Positions 17,119 through 24,180 of a DNA stretch of 41,079 nt are shown here, in pieces. Source of the DNA: Candidatus Venteria ishoeyi (GTDB taxonomy: Bacteria > Pseudomonadota > Gammaproteobacteria > Beggiatoales > Beggiatoaceae); NCBI RefSeq assembly GCF_030378065.1, contig NZ_JAUCGJ010000040.1:1-41079 (forward strand), written 5' to 3'. Both the position numbers and the translations under genes were made by a program. Each line of letters begins with the position of its first letter. Position 1 is the first letter of the stretch. The notes beneath the pieces are model-generated. The model ran no database searches. It had not been told where the DNA came from and saw only the letters and a list, made by a program, of their open reading frames with translations.

Positions 17119-18612
17119 ATGTCACAACCCAGTTCCCAGTTTCTCAAATTTCACAATTGGTTATTAACGCATCTACCCCAGCCTTCAGAAAATACAATAC
17201 GTTTATTATTGCTGGGTGAAGCTGACCCAGCTTTAAAAAAATTGCTGGCTGAACAAGCTTGCGTTCTGGATACGCAGGTTTTGGATGATTTTATTAAAGA
17301 CCCTGTAACAAGCCCCACCTATGATGTTTTATTATTACTCAATTGCCTGATAAATTTTGCAGACATCAGCCCTGTTTTTGAGCAGGCAAAAGCCTGTCTA
17401 AAATCTGATGGTCGCTTGTTATTAGTTGAAATTGTTGCTGATATTAACCATCCAGAACCTCACTTTTCTCAACAAACCACGGCTGAAATTGAACACTATT
17501 TTGCCGCATCCGGTTTTTTTTGTCGCCACCACTTATCCTATCCACTGACTGTAAAAAAACAAATGCATTGTGGCGAATATCAGGAGTGCTGGGATCTCAG
17601 ACCCGATATTTTTAAGGTACGTAATTATCGACCTGGTGATGAGTACCCTATTCTTGATGCTTTTCAGGAAATTTTTTCCACCCAGCGCAGTAAAGCGCAT
17701 TGGCTATGGAAATTTGCGCAAAACCCTTTTGGCCCACCGATGGCCTCCCTGGTTTGGAAGGGTCATCATTTATTAGCACAATATGCCGCTTATCCTGTAC
17801 CCTTTTGGATGCAAGGCGATAGTTTCCTCACTCAACAAGTGGGTGATATTTTTATAGATCCACAATACCGAGGCATTGGACGAGGGCAAACCAGCTTATT
17901 AGGGCGCGCGTTTCGGCATTATACCCGGGTTTATTGTGAAGGCCAGATTCCTTTTTTTTATAGTTTTTTAACAGGCACGCATTTACGTTTTGGTAAATTA
18001 TTTCTTAATTATCAATGTGTCACACATGTACAGGAATGGCATTTACCAGCAGCAACAATACCGAGATTAAAGCAAGCAGAGGATCGTTGGAACTGGCTGC
18101 ACGGTTATAAGATAACGGAAACAGAAACAGTCGAGGCCTGGGCTGATGAAGTTTTTGTACAGGCACGTAATGCTTATGGCAGCTTGATTGCGCGTAACCA
18201 GCAATATTTAACGTGGCGCTACCAGAACCACCCCGATCAGCAATATCATTTTTTTGTCATCTCCTTACATGGCAAGGCATTAGGCTGGTGGATCTGCCGC
18301 GTGGAAAATCAGATATTATTCCTGGGGGATGCCCTGTTTGTACCGGGAGAACAGACACTATTTGCTGCACGCCTGGGTTTAATCAAAGCATTTACCCGGA
18401 TGCAAAAAAAATACGGTGCAATTCGGCTTGTTGTTGGCTGGTTTGGGAATAATCCCCAATGGTGGGTCGAGATATTAAAAAATCTAAAATTTACTGCCCA
18501 ACCACAAAGCCAAGGCTTAGAGTTATGTGTTTCGCCTTTTTCTCAAGAACCAGAACTGAAGGTATTGCAGGAAAATCATTATTATACACAAGGAGATAGT
18601 GATTTATTTTAA
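17119..18612 (+). CDS. Two-domain protein: degenerate methyltransferase-like N-terminus, GNAT acetyltransferase C-terminus
   Basis: 497 residues. Residues about 25-145 resemble the second half of a class I SAM-methyltransferase (IRLLLLGEADPAL in place of a glycine-rich loop, LNCLINFADISP, CLKSDGRLLLVEIV, HYFAASGFF), but the GxGxG cofactor motif is not recognisable. From about residue 165 a GNAT-like fold begins: VRNYRPGDEYPILDAF, then VGDIFIDPQYRGIGRGQTSLLGRAF, which fits the acetyl-CoA loop (Q/RxxGxG/A). A second alpha/beta stretch follows to the end. The substrate is unknown. No signal peptide. It stands alone, 110 bp after murE. Confidence is good for GNAT and weak for the N-terminal domain. 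Confidence 0.65.
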   Translation: MSQPSSQFLKFHNWLLTHLPQPSENTIRLLLLGEADPALKKLLAEQACVLDTQVLDDFIKDPVTSPTYDVLLLLNCLINFADISPVFEQAKACLKSDGRLLLVEIVADINHPEPHFSQQTTAEIEHYFAASGFFCRHHLSYPLTVKKQMHCGEYQECWDLRPDIFKVRNYRPGDEYPILDAFQEIFSTQRSKAHWLWKFAQNPFGPPMASLVWKGHHLLAQYAAYPVPFWMQGDSFLTQQVGDIFIDPQYRGIGRGQTSLLGRAFRHYTRVYCEGQIPFFYSFLTGTHLRFGKLFLNYQCVTHVQEWHLPAATIPRLKQAEDRWNWLHGYKITETETVEAWADEVFVQARNAYGSLIARNQQYLTWRYQNHPDQQYHFFVISLHGKALGWWICRVENQILFLGDALFVPGEQTLFAARLGLIKAFTRMQKKYGAIRLVVGWFGNNPQWWVEILKNLKFTAQPQSQGLELCVSPFSQEPELKVLQENHYYTQGDSDLF

Positions 18613-18764
18613 TGATATTGGTTTTATTTAATATTTGTTATGCCAAAATGACTAGAATTTATTATGCTAAAATAACTAAAAAAAGAATAAGAATTAGAAC
18701 AACAATAAAAATAAGCAAAACTTAAAAAAGAGCGCAAAACCTAAAAAAAAGCACAAAACCCGGT

Positions 18765-18790
18765 TCACTTCAAGTCCTGCTTTGAAGTGA
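18765..18790. other. Hairpin between the GNAT gene and the HicB-like gene
   Basis: TCACTTCAA (18765-18773) pairs perfectly with TTGAAGTGA (18782-18790) over an 8-nt loop. There is no T-tract. It follows three imperfect short repeats of the AGCRCAAAACC type (18710-18760) and precedes the Shine-Dalgarno of the next gene by 17 bp. It could be an operator or an RNA hairpin regulating the HicB-like gene. Confidence 0.4.
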
Positions 18791-18818
18791 CTTATCCACC
18801 ACCAATGGAGGTACAAAC

Positions 18819-18983
18819 ATGCGTGGTTTGTACGAAATTTTGTTGTATTGGAATAAAAACCTGAAAGTATTCATTGCTGAAATCCCGGCATTGGGTGCAA
18901 AAGTCGATGGACTTACCTATGAGGAAGCTTTAAAAAAAGCAGAATCACATATTTATCATCAAATGCACGGTAGACTTTGTTAA
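18819..18983 (+). CDS. HicB-like (UPF0150) antitoxin-family protein, orphan
   Basis: A 54-residue protein, MRGLYEILLYWNKNLK followed by VFIAEIPALGAKVDGLTYEEALKKAE. This is the HicB N-terminal fold: a YEI...W strand, F-x-A-E-x-P, then the G-x-T-x-E-E-A helix. A perfect GGAGG lies 7 bp before ATG 18819. Full HicB antitoxins have an additional DNA-binding tail and a neighbouring hicA toxin gene; neither is seen. It may be an orphan, or a decayed antitoxin that still works in trans. Confidence 0.7.
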   Translation: MRGLYEILLYWNKNLKVFIAEIPALGAKVDGLTYEEALKKAESHIYHQMHGRLC

Positions 18984-19054
18984 ATAACAGGTATTGTTAT
19001 GAAAAAGCTTCTTTTTCGCAGATTTTTAAGGTTAAAAATACAAAAAAGTTGCTT

Positions 19055-19936
19055 TTATTTTATGCTGATTTTTATTGGCATCTTGTCGATATCACAAAGG
19101 ATAATACCGCTTCCTTTGTGGTTTTGGCAAAACCATTGTAAATCAGGATCTTTTAAAATGGAACCCATCTCTTTACCCGGTACAAATGCCAGATCTTCAA
19201 ACTCACGACTGACTGCGCACATGATCTTCCAGAACTTCTGGCAATAATCCATATCTTGCAAAATTGAGGCGGCAACCAAACCATTTCTTGCCACCATCCA
19301 ATTCCAATAATCATCATTTAAGATAACTTCCACATTTTGCAGATAAGTAATATCCCGTAGCCATTGGCGTAATTCTGGATTATTCTGGCGCTGTGCGGGT
19401 TTGGTTTGGTTAAAACGGGTCGCCACCAAACACTGACACACTTTATAACGTTGTAAAGTCAGTGCTTGATATTCTGTTTGCTCCAAAATAATTAAGGCAC
19501 GTTGATACCAGTAACTGGCTTTCTCTGCCCATTTATCTGGCGCATTACGATTAAAATAAAAGGCATGATCAAAATAAATATGTCCCAGCAACCATTGCAA
19601 ACGACAAGCGTTTAGGTTTTGCGCATCAAGTGCCTGATGATTTTTTAGCAGCACTTCCAATGTGTTCATGTGTTCACGAAACATCTTTTTTGAAAAGCGT
19701 TCTTTCCAATCTGCATATTGCTTGAATAACAGATTCAGATATTCAGGATAAGCTGAAGGTACCACGCGCTGATGCAGTTCCCGAATAATCATGTTAGAGG
19801 TTTCATTGACTGTATAACCGGGCTTTCGAAAAATACGCCCGATAGTGCTTAAAGCCAGGCCACTTTCAATACTGATGCGTTCCTGGGACCAGCCAGTTTC
19901 TTTTTTTATTTCATGAAGATATTCATACATACTCAT
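19055..19936 (-). CDS. Helix-turn-helix protein with helical-repeat C-terminus, unknown function
   Basis: 293 residues. The first 45 look like a XRE-type DNA-binding domain: EYLHEIKKETGWSQERISIE, then SGLALSTIGRIFRKPG, with the recognition helix LSTIGRIF. The rest is alpha-helical with many aromatic and Lys/Gln residues (HIYFDHAFYFNRNAPDKWAE, ASYWYQRALIILEQ), compatible with TPR-like repeats. I recognise no named family. It is convergent with the HicB-like gene. No neighbouring gene explains its role; a sensor-regulator is a guess. Confidence 0.6.
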   Translation of the reverse strand: MSMYEYLHEIKKETGWSQERISIESGLALSTIGRIFRKPGYTVNETSNMIIRELHQRVVPSAYPEYLNLLFKQYADWKERFSKKMFREHMNTLEVLLKNHQALDAQNLNACRLQWLLGHIYFDHAFYFNRNAPDKWAEKASYWYQRALIILEQTEYQALTLQRYKVCQCLVATRFNQTKPAQRQNNPELRQWLRDITYLQNVEVILNDDYWNWMVARNGLVAASILQDMDYCQKFWKIMCAVSREFEDLAFVPGKEMGSILKDPDLQWFCQNHKGSGIILCDIDKMPIKISIK

Positions 19937-20169
19937 GGGATAATGACTCTTTATTTATAATAATCAGGCAAATCTCCATATTCATTACTGGAAATCTGTT
20001 GAATTTTAAAATTATTCACCAAAGGAAATTCCATACAATGCTAAGTATCGTGCTAAGCTTATCAAACTCAACAAGAGACTGAGATTAGTCTATCAATTTT
20101 TTGGTGTGGAGTATGTGTCTTTTATCTCAAAAAATGACATAAAATTGAAAAAGTTTTTATACTATTTCG

Positions 20170-20198
20170 TTACATTTAACAATAAGTTGTAATAAAAT
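20170..20198 (+). promoter_or_regulatory. Candidate promoter for the 16-codon gene
   Basis: TTACAT (20170-20175), a 17-bp spacer and TAAAAT (20193-20198). The predicted start near 20205 leaves a leader of about 55 nt before the ribosome site at 20251. Confidence 0.45.
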
Positions 20199-20260
20199 AA
20201 TTACATCTGCTGTGAAATATGGAGTACTAAAACCAGAATTTTAAAATTTAGGGGGGGAGT

Positions 20261-20311
20261 ATGCGAGGTTATATTTCGAGATATTTAAACAGGATGGGTA
20301 ATTTCTTCTGA
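20261..20311 (+). CDS. Candidate 16-residue small protein or leader peptide
   Basis: ATG 20261 opens MRGYISRYLNRMGNFF and TGA ends at 20311. A very strong purine-rich ribosome site (GGGGGGGAG, 20251-20259) stands immediately before it, and an 8-bp hairpin begins at the stop codon itself. A plausible promoter lies about 60 bp upstream. The peptide is basic and aromatic-rich. No regulated gene follows on this strand (the next gene is convergent), which argues against a classical attenuator and for a free-standing small protein or sRNA. Confidence 0.4.
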   Translation: MRGYISRYLNRMGNFF

Positions 20312-20340
20312 AGCCCGCCACTAACGGACGGGCTTCTTTA
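20310..20340. terminator. Hairpin terminator between the small gene and the PiT gene
   Basis: GAAGCCCG (20310-20317) pairs with CGGGCTTC (20329-20336), extended by inner CC/GG pairs, and is followed on the plus strand by TTTATT. It lies 24 bp after the stop codon of the minus-strand PiT gene, so it may serve both directions, though the T-tract is better on the plus strand. Confidence 0.6.
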
Positions 20341-20363
20341 TTCAGCGTTGTTAGATCCCGTGA

Positions 20364-21992
20364 TTAAAGCATCATACCTCTAATCATAAAATAAACACTG
20401 GCAGAAAAAATAGCAGCAACGGGTACTGTAACAAGCCATGCAGCAATAATCTTTTTAAATGCATCTCTTTTTACATATTTCTTTTTCTGGATGGATTCTC
20501 TAACTCTTAATTCCTCTTCCAGAACTTTTTCCTCTTTTTCAAGCATATCATAAAGTTTACCAATTTCTTTATAAACTTTTTTATCTTTCCTGTCATCGGG
20601 AAGATCTAACAATTCTTGCAGATTATCTCGATACTGCTCAAGTTTATTTTCTTCCTTCTCAATTTTTCTTTCTTCATCCTCCAGTTTAATGACCTCTTTA
20701 TGATCCTGTAAATATTCCCTTAAGAAACCAACGCCAAAGATGCCGCCAATTGCAATATGCGTAGAACTGACAGGTAGTCCTAATTGACTGGCAATAATAA
20801 CAGTAATCGCGGCAGCCATGGCAATGGAGAAAGCCCGCATTTGATCAAGTTCGGTAATTTCCGACCCCACCGTTTTGATTAATTTCGGGCCATATAATGC
20901 AAGACCAACCACAATACCAAGCGCACCAACCGCCATCACCCACAACGGGATAGCAGCTTTTGATGCAATACCACCGCTTGATACCGCGTCACTGATAGCT
21001 GCCAATGGGCCGATGGCATTAGCAACATCGTTTGCGCCATGCGCAAAACTCAACAGTGCTGCTGCAAAAATAAGTGGAATGGTGAATAAAGCATTGATGC
21101 TATGTCTGGTGTTTGCTAAATCTTTTTTACCCGCAATACGTTTGCTAAGCAATAGATAAACAATGGCAGCAAGGATAAGACCAAAAATTGCGGCAATGGC
21201 AAAACTGGGTTTTTTCTCATCAGGTAAAAATACCAATATATCAACAATATCAGGCCAAATTTTCTTGAGTCCTTTTAATGTCAGGTAAGTTGTAAATGCC
21301 CAGGTCATAATTGCGACATAAACCGGCACCCAAAATTTACCAGCAGCAACCTTATCCTCTTTAAATACCATGGTTTTCTTAATGGAAAACAAGAACAGTG
21401 CAGCAATAATGCCACCCAATACAGGTGATATCACCCATGAAGAAGCAATTTTACCCATTGTCCCCCAGGAAACAATTGAAAAACCACCAGCAGCAATACC
21501 AGCGCCCATTACACCACCGACAATTGAGTGCGTTGTAGAAACCGGTGCGCCAAACTTGGTGGCAACATTTAACCATACACCTGCCGCCAGAAGTGCAGCC
21601 ATCATTGCCCAGATAAAGCTATCAGCATCACCACCAAAAGCATCGATATCGATAATGCCTTTTTTAATGGTGCCAACCACATCACCACCGGCAATAAATG
21701 CACCGCCAGCCTCAAATATACCCGCAATAACAATGGCTCCTCCCAGTGTTAAAGCTTTTGAGCCAACCGCCGGACCCACATTATTAGCGACATCATTGGC
21801 CCCAATATTCATCGCCATATAGGCACCAAAAAGTGCCGCTATCACTAAAAAGGCATTGGTCGGCAATCCACCCATGGAATTGTAGCTTAGAATAAGCACA
21901 ACTATCATAAAGATAATGACAATACCAAATTTGGCAAAATCCCCCTTGCTTGATTGTGCTGCATCTTCCATTTTGCTCAATAGCTTAAACAT
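20364..21992 (-). CDS. PiT family inorganic phosphate transporter with cytosolic coiled-coil insertion
   Basis: 542 residues. Two inverted halves carry the PiT signatures: MNIGANDVANNVGPAVGSKA in the first and FAHGANDVANAIGPLAAI in the second. About ten to twelve hydrophobic helices are visible. Before the final membrane helix lies a charged segment of about 90 residues rich in Glu and Lys (KLEDEERKIEKEENKLEQY and onward), a likely cytosolic coiled coil not found in E. coli PitA at this composition. It is divergent from a paralogue. A Pho-box promoter 146-179 bp upstream suggests induction by phosphate starvation through PhoB. Confidence 0.93.
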   Translation of the reverse strand: MFKLLSKMEDAAQSSKGDFAKFGIVIIFMIVVLILSYNSMGGLPTNAFLVIAALFGAYMAMNIGANDVANNVGPAVGSKALTLGGAIVIAGIFEAGGAFIAGGDVVGTIKKGIIDIDAFGGDADSFIWAMMAALLAAGVWLNVATKFGAPVSTTHSIVGGVMGAGIAAGGFSIVSWGTMGKIASSWVISPVLGGIIAALFLFSIKKTMVFKEDKVAAGKFWVPVYVAIMTWAFTTYLTLKGLKKIWPDIVDILVFLPDEKKPSFAIAAIFGLILAAIVYLLLSKRIAGKKDLANTRHSINALFTIPLIFAAALLSFAHGANDVANAIGPLAAISDAVSSGGIASKAAIPLWVMAVGALGIVVGLALYGPKLIKTVGSEITELDQMRAFSIAMAAAITVIIASQLGLPVSSTHIAIGGIFGVGFLREYLQDHKEVIKLEDEERKIEKEENKLEQYRDNLQELLDLPDDRKDKKVYKEIGKLYDMLEKEEKVLEEELRVRESIQKKKYVKRDAFKKIIAAWLVTVPVAAIFSASVYFMIRGMML

Positions 21993-22137
21993 CTTATACC
22001 TTCCTTTTTTAGCTATGTTGAAAAAGTATTTTTGAGCTGGTAAAAATATCAGTCTTATTATTTTTGATTCTTATCCATTATTTTTTTGAATTTATTAGTA
22101 TTTTTATTTCTTTCTCGTTTTAACAAAAAACATTAAT

Positions 22138-22171
22138 AGTATAAAGATGAAATATGACAGGATTATGACAA
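22138..22171 (-). promoter_or_regulatory. Pho box and -10 element for the minus-strand PiT gene
   Basis: On the minus strand TTGTCAT and CTGTCAT stand 4 bp apart (22154-22171), the 11-bp period of PhoB sites. A TATACT -10 (22138-22143) follows after exactly 10 bp, replacing a -35, as in PhoB-activated promoters. The leader to ATG 21992 is about 140 nt. The rest of the 531-bp gap (21993-22523) is AT-rich; I saw no equally good site for the plus-strand gene. Confidence 0.7.
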
Positions 22172-22523
22172 AATTAGAAGTAAGCATTCAGCGCCCCTAA
22201 CATACTTATCCTGTATGATTTTATATATCCACAAAATTTATGTGACAGTATAATACCTGAATTTATAACACAAAGTTGGAAAACTATTGAAATCTGATAG
22301 TTTGATTTCACTGAAGTTTATTAGTAGATTCTAATTCACTAAATAAATGAATCAGTATTTAAGTATAGAATAAATATGCAGAGTTTGAGATATTTTTAGA
22401 TTTTATGTCATAGATTCAGATAGTACAGATTATTTAGATTCAAAATGCTAAGCTTGTGCCGTTTTTTAAATTGCTACTTCCCACAAATTAAAAACAATAA
22501 AAATCTATTTCAGGAGTCTTTAC

Positions 22524-24116
22524 ATGGAAGCAAAAGTCATCAATAAACTGAGCAATAAAGCCATTAAGCAATCACGCACTGACTTTTTTAAGTTAGGTGC
22601 AGGTTTGTTATTTATGACGCTGGTGCTGATTTTCACCTATCTCAATAAAGGTCATATTCCCCAGGTCACCTTTTTAGCCATTGCGGCCATGGTGGGTGGT
22701 TATATGGCAATGAATATTGGCGCTAATGATGTCGCTAATAACGTTGGCCCGGCGGTAGGCTCTAAGGCTTTAACCATGACGGGTGCCATTATCCTGGCAA
22801 TAATATTTGAATCTGCCGGTGCTTTGATTGCAGGTGGAGACGTGGTTAGCACTATCAAAAAAGGCATTATCAGCCCTGATATGATAGATAACTCAACCAT
22901 ATTTATCCGCGCCATGCTGGCAGCCTTGTTGGGGGGCGCGATCTGGCTGAATATTGCCACCGCCGTTTCCGCGCCAGTTTCAACCACACACTCGATTGTC
23001 GGCGGCGTTATGGGTGCGGGCATCATGGCTGCGGGCTGGAATATTGTGAACTGGAAAACTATGGGCATGATTGCCTCCAGTTGGGTGATTTCACCCATCT
23101 TAGGCGGTATTATCGCAGCGCTGTTTTTATATGCTATTAAAGTCAATATTTTTCATCAGCAGGACATGGTTGCTGCGGCACGCCGCTTTGTCCCCGTTTT
23201 ACTGGCAGTGATGGGCTTTGCTTTTGTCACTTACCTTGCAATGAAGGGTATCAAAAAAATTATTAAACTGGATATGCTGACAGCACTAATGCTTGGCGCA
23301 GGCACAGGCGCTGTCACCTATTTTTTAACCCGCCCGATTATTACCAAAGCCGCTACAACACTCAAAAATGAGCGCAAGGAAATTAACACCTTATTTACCA
23401 TTCCCATGATTTTTGCAGCCGCTTTATTGAGTTTTGCCCACGGCGCTAATGATGTCGCTAACGCCATTGGGCCGCTGGCTGCAATTAACGATGCTTTAAT
23501 GACTGGAGAAGTGGCCAAAAAAGCCAGCATTCCTTTGTGGATCATGTTGGTTGGTGCATTGGGTATTGCCCTGGGTCTGGCTTTATACGGCCCTAAACTG
23601 ATTCGCACCGTGGGTAGTGAAATCACCGAACTGGATCAAGCCCGTGCCTGGTCAATTGCCATGGCTTCAGCGATTGTGGTAATTATCGCCTCCTGGTTGG
23701 GGCTGCCAGTCAGTTCCACGCATATTGCCATCGGTGGCGTGTTTGGCGTGGGTTTCCTGCGCATGTATTTGTGTTCAGGCTATGAACATAGCATGGAAGA
23801 AATCAAAAAAATGCATATCCAGCAACAGGAAGAAGAATGCGATAAATTGCAGGCAAAAATTAATGCAGAAACTGATCCTCAAATATTAAAACAGCTATGC
23901 ATGGCTTTGGAAGACAAACAAGATGCGTTGGAAGATGCGCTGAATAATAAGTTGGAGTACAGCAAAAAAGAGTGTAAACAAATTGCAAAAATTGAAAAAG
24001 ATCGCTGCTTGAAAAAAGATATGCTGCTTAAAATTGTGGCAGCCTGGTTAATCACCGTACCGGTTTCTGGCATACTGGCGGCATCAATTTATTTTATAAT
24101 GGATAAAGCATTATAA
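22524..24116 (+). CDS. PiT family inorganic phosphate transporter (paralogue)
   Basis: 530 residues, clearly paralogous to the divergent gene at 20364-21992. Signature loops MNIGANDVANNVGPAVGSKA and FAHGANDVANAIGPLAAI are identical, and the membrane layout is the same. The pre-terminal cytosolic segment is again charged (HIQQQEEECDKLQAKINAE, DALEDALNNKLEYSKKECK) but different in sequence and contains several cysteines. GGAG lies 7 bp before ATG 22524. The pair probably arose by duplication and now diverges in the cytosolic segment and promoter, consistent with one constitutive and one phosphate-regulated copy. Confidence 0.93.
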   Translation: MEAKVINKLSNKAIKQSRTDFFKLGAGLLFMTLVLIFTYLNKGHIPQVTFLAIAAMVGGYMAMNIGANDVANNVGPAVGSKALTMTGAIILAIIFESAGALIAGGDVVSTIKKGIISPDMIDNSTIFIRAMLAALLGGAIWLNIATAVSAPVSTTHSIVGGVMGAGIMAAGWNIVNWKTMGMIASSWVISPILGGIIAALFLYAIKVNIFHQQDMVAAARRFVPVLLAVMGFAFVTYLAMKGIKKIIKLDMLTALMLGAGTGAVTYFLTRPIITKAATTLKNERKEINTLFTIPMIFAAALLSFAHGANDVANAIGPLAAINDALMTGEVAKKASIPLWIMLVGALGIALGLALYGPKLIRTVGSEITELDQARAWSIAMASAIVVIIASWLGLPVSSTHIAIGGVFGVGFLRMYLCSGYEHSMEEIKKMHIQQQEEECDKLQAKINAETDPQILKQLCMALEDKQDALEDALNNKLEYSKKECKQIAKIEKDRCLKKDMLLKIVAAWLITVPVSGILAASIYFIMDKAL

Positions 24117-24133
24117 AAAAACACTTTACAGTT

Positions 24134-24180
24134 AGTGGCTTACAATTTTTTCAGCCTTGCTAAAGCCACTAAGTTTTTTT
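24134..24180 (+). terminator. Rho-independent terminator of the plus-strand PiT gene
   Basis: AGTGGCTTA (24134-24142) pairs with TAAAGCCACT (24161-24170), followed by AAG and seven T. It overlaps the last codons of the convergent hrpB gene. Confidence 0.7.

Noticed and set aside
18999-19247. 82-codon plus-strand frame after the HicB-like gene, considered as a HicA partner
   Set aside because: Most of it is antisense to the HTH-repeat gene, and it lacks the HicA GSH motif.
21370-23146. Frames of about 150 codons antisense to both PiT genes
   Set aside because: The two antisense products resemble each other only because the sense genes are paralogues; they are low-complexity Pro/Ala/Ile-rich.
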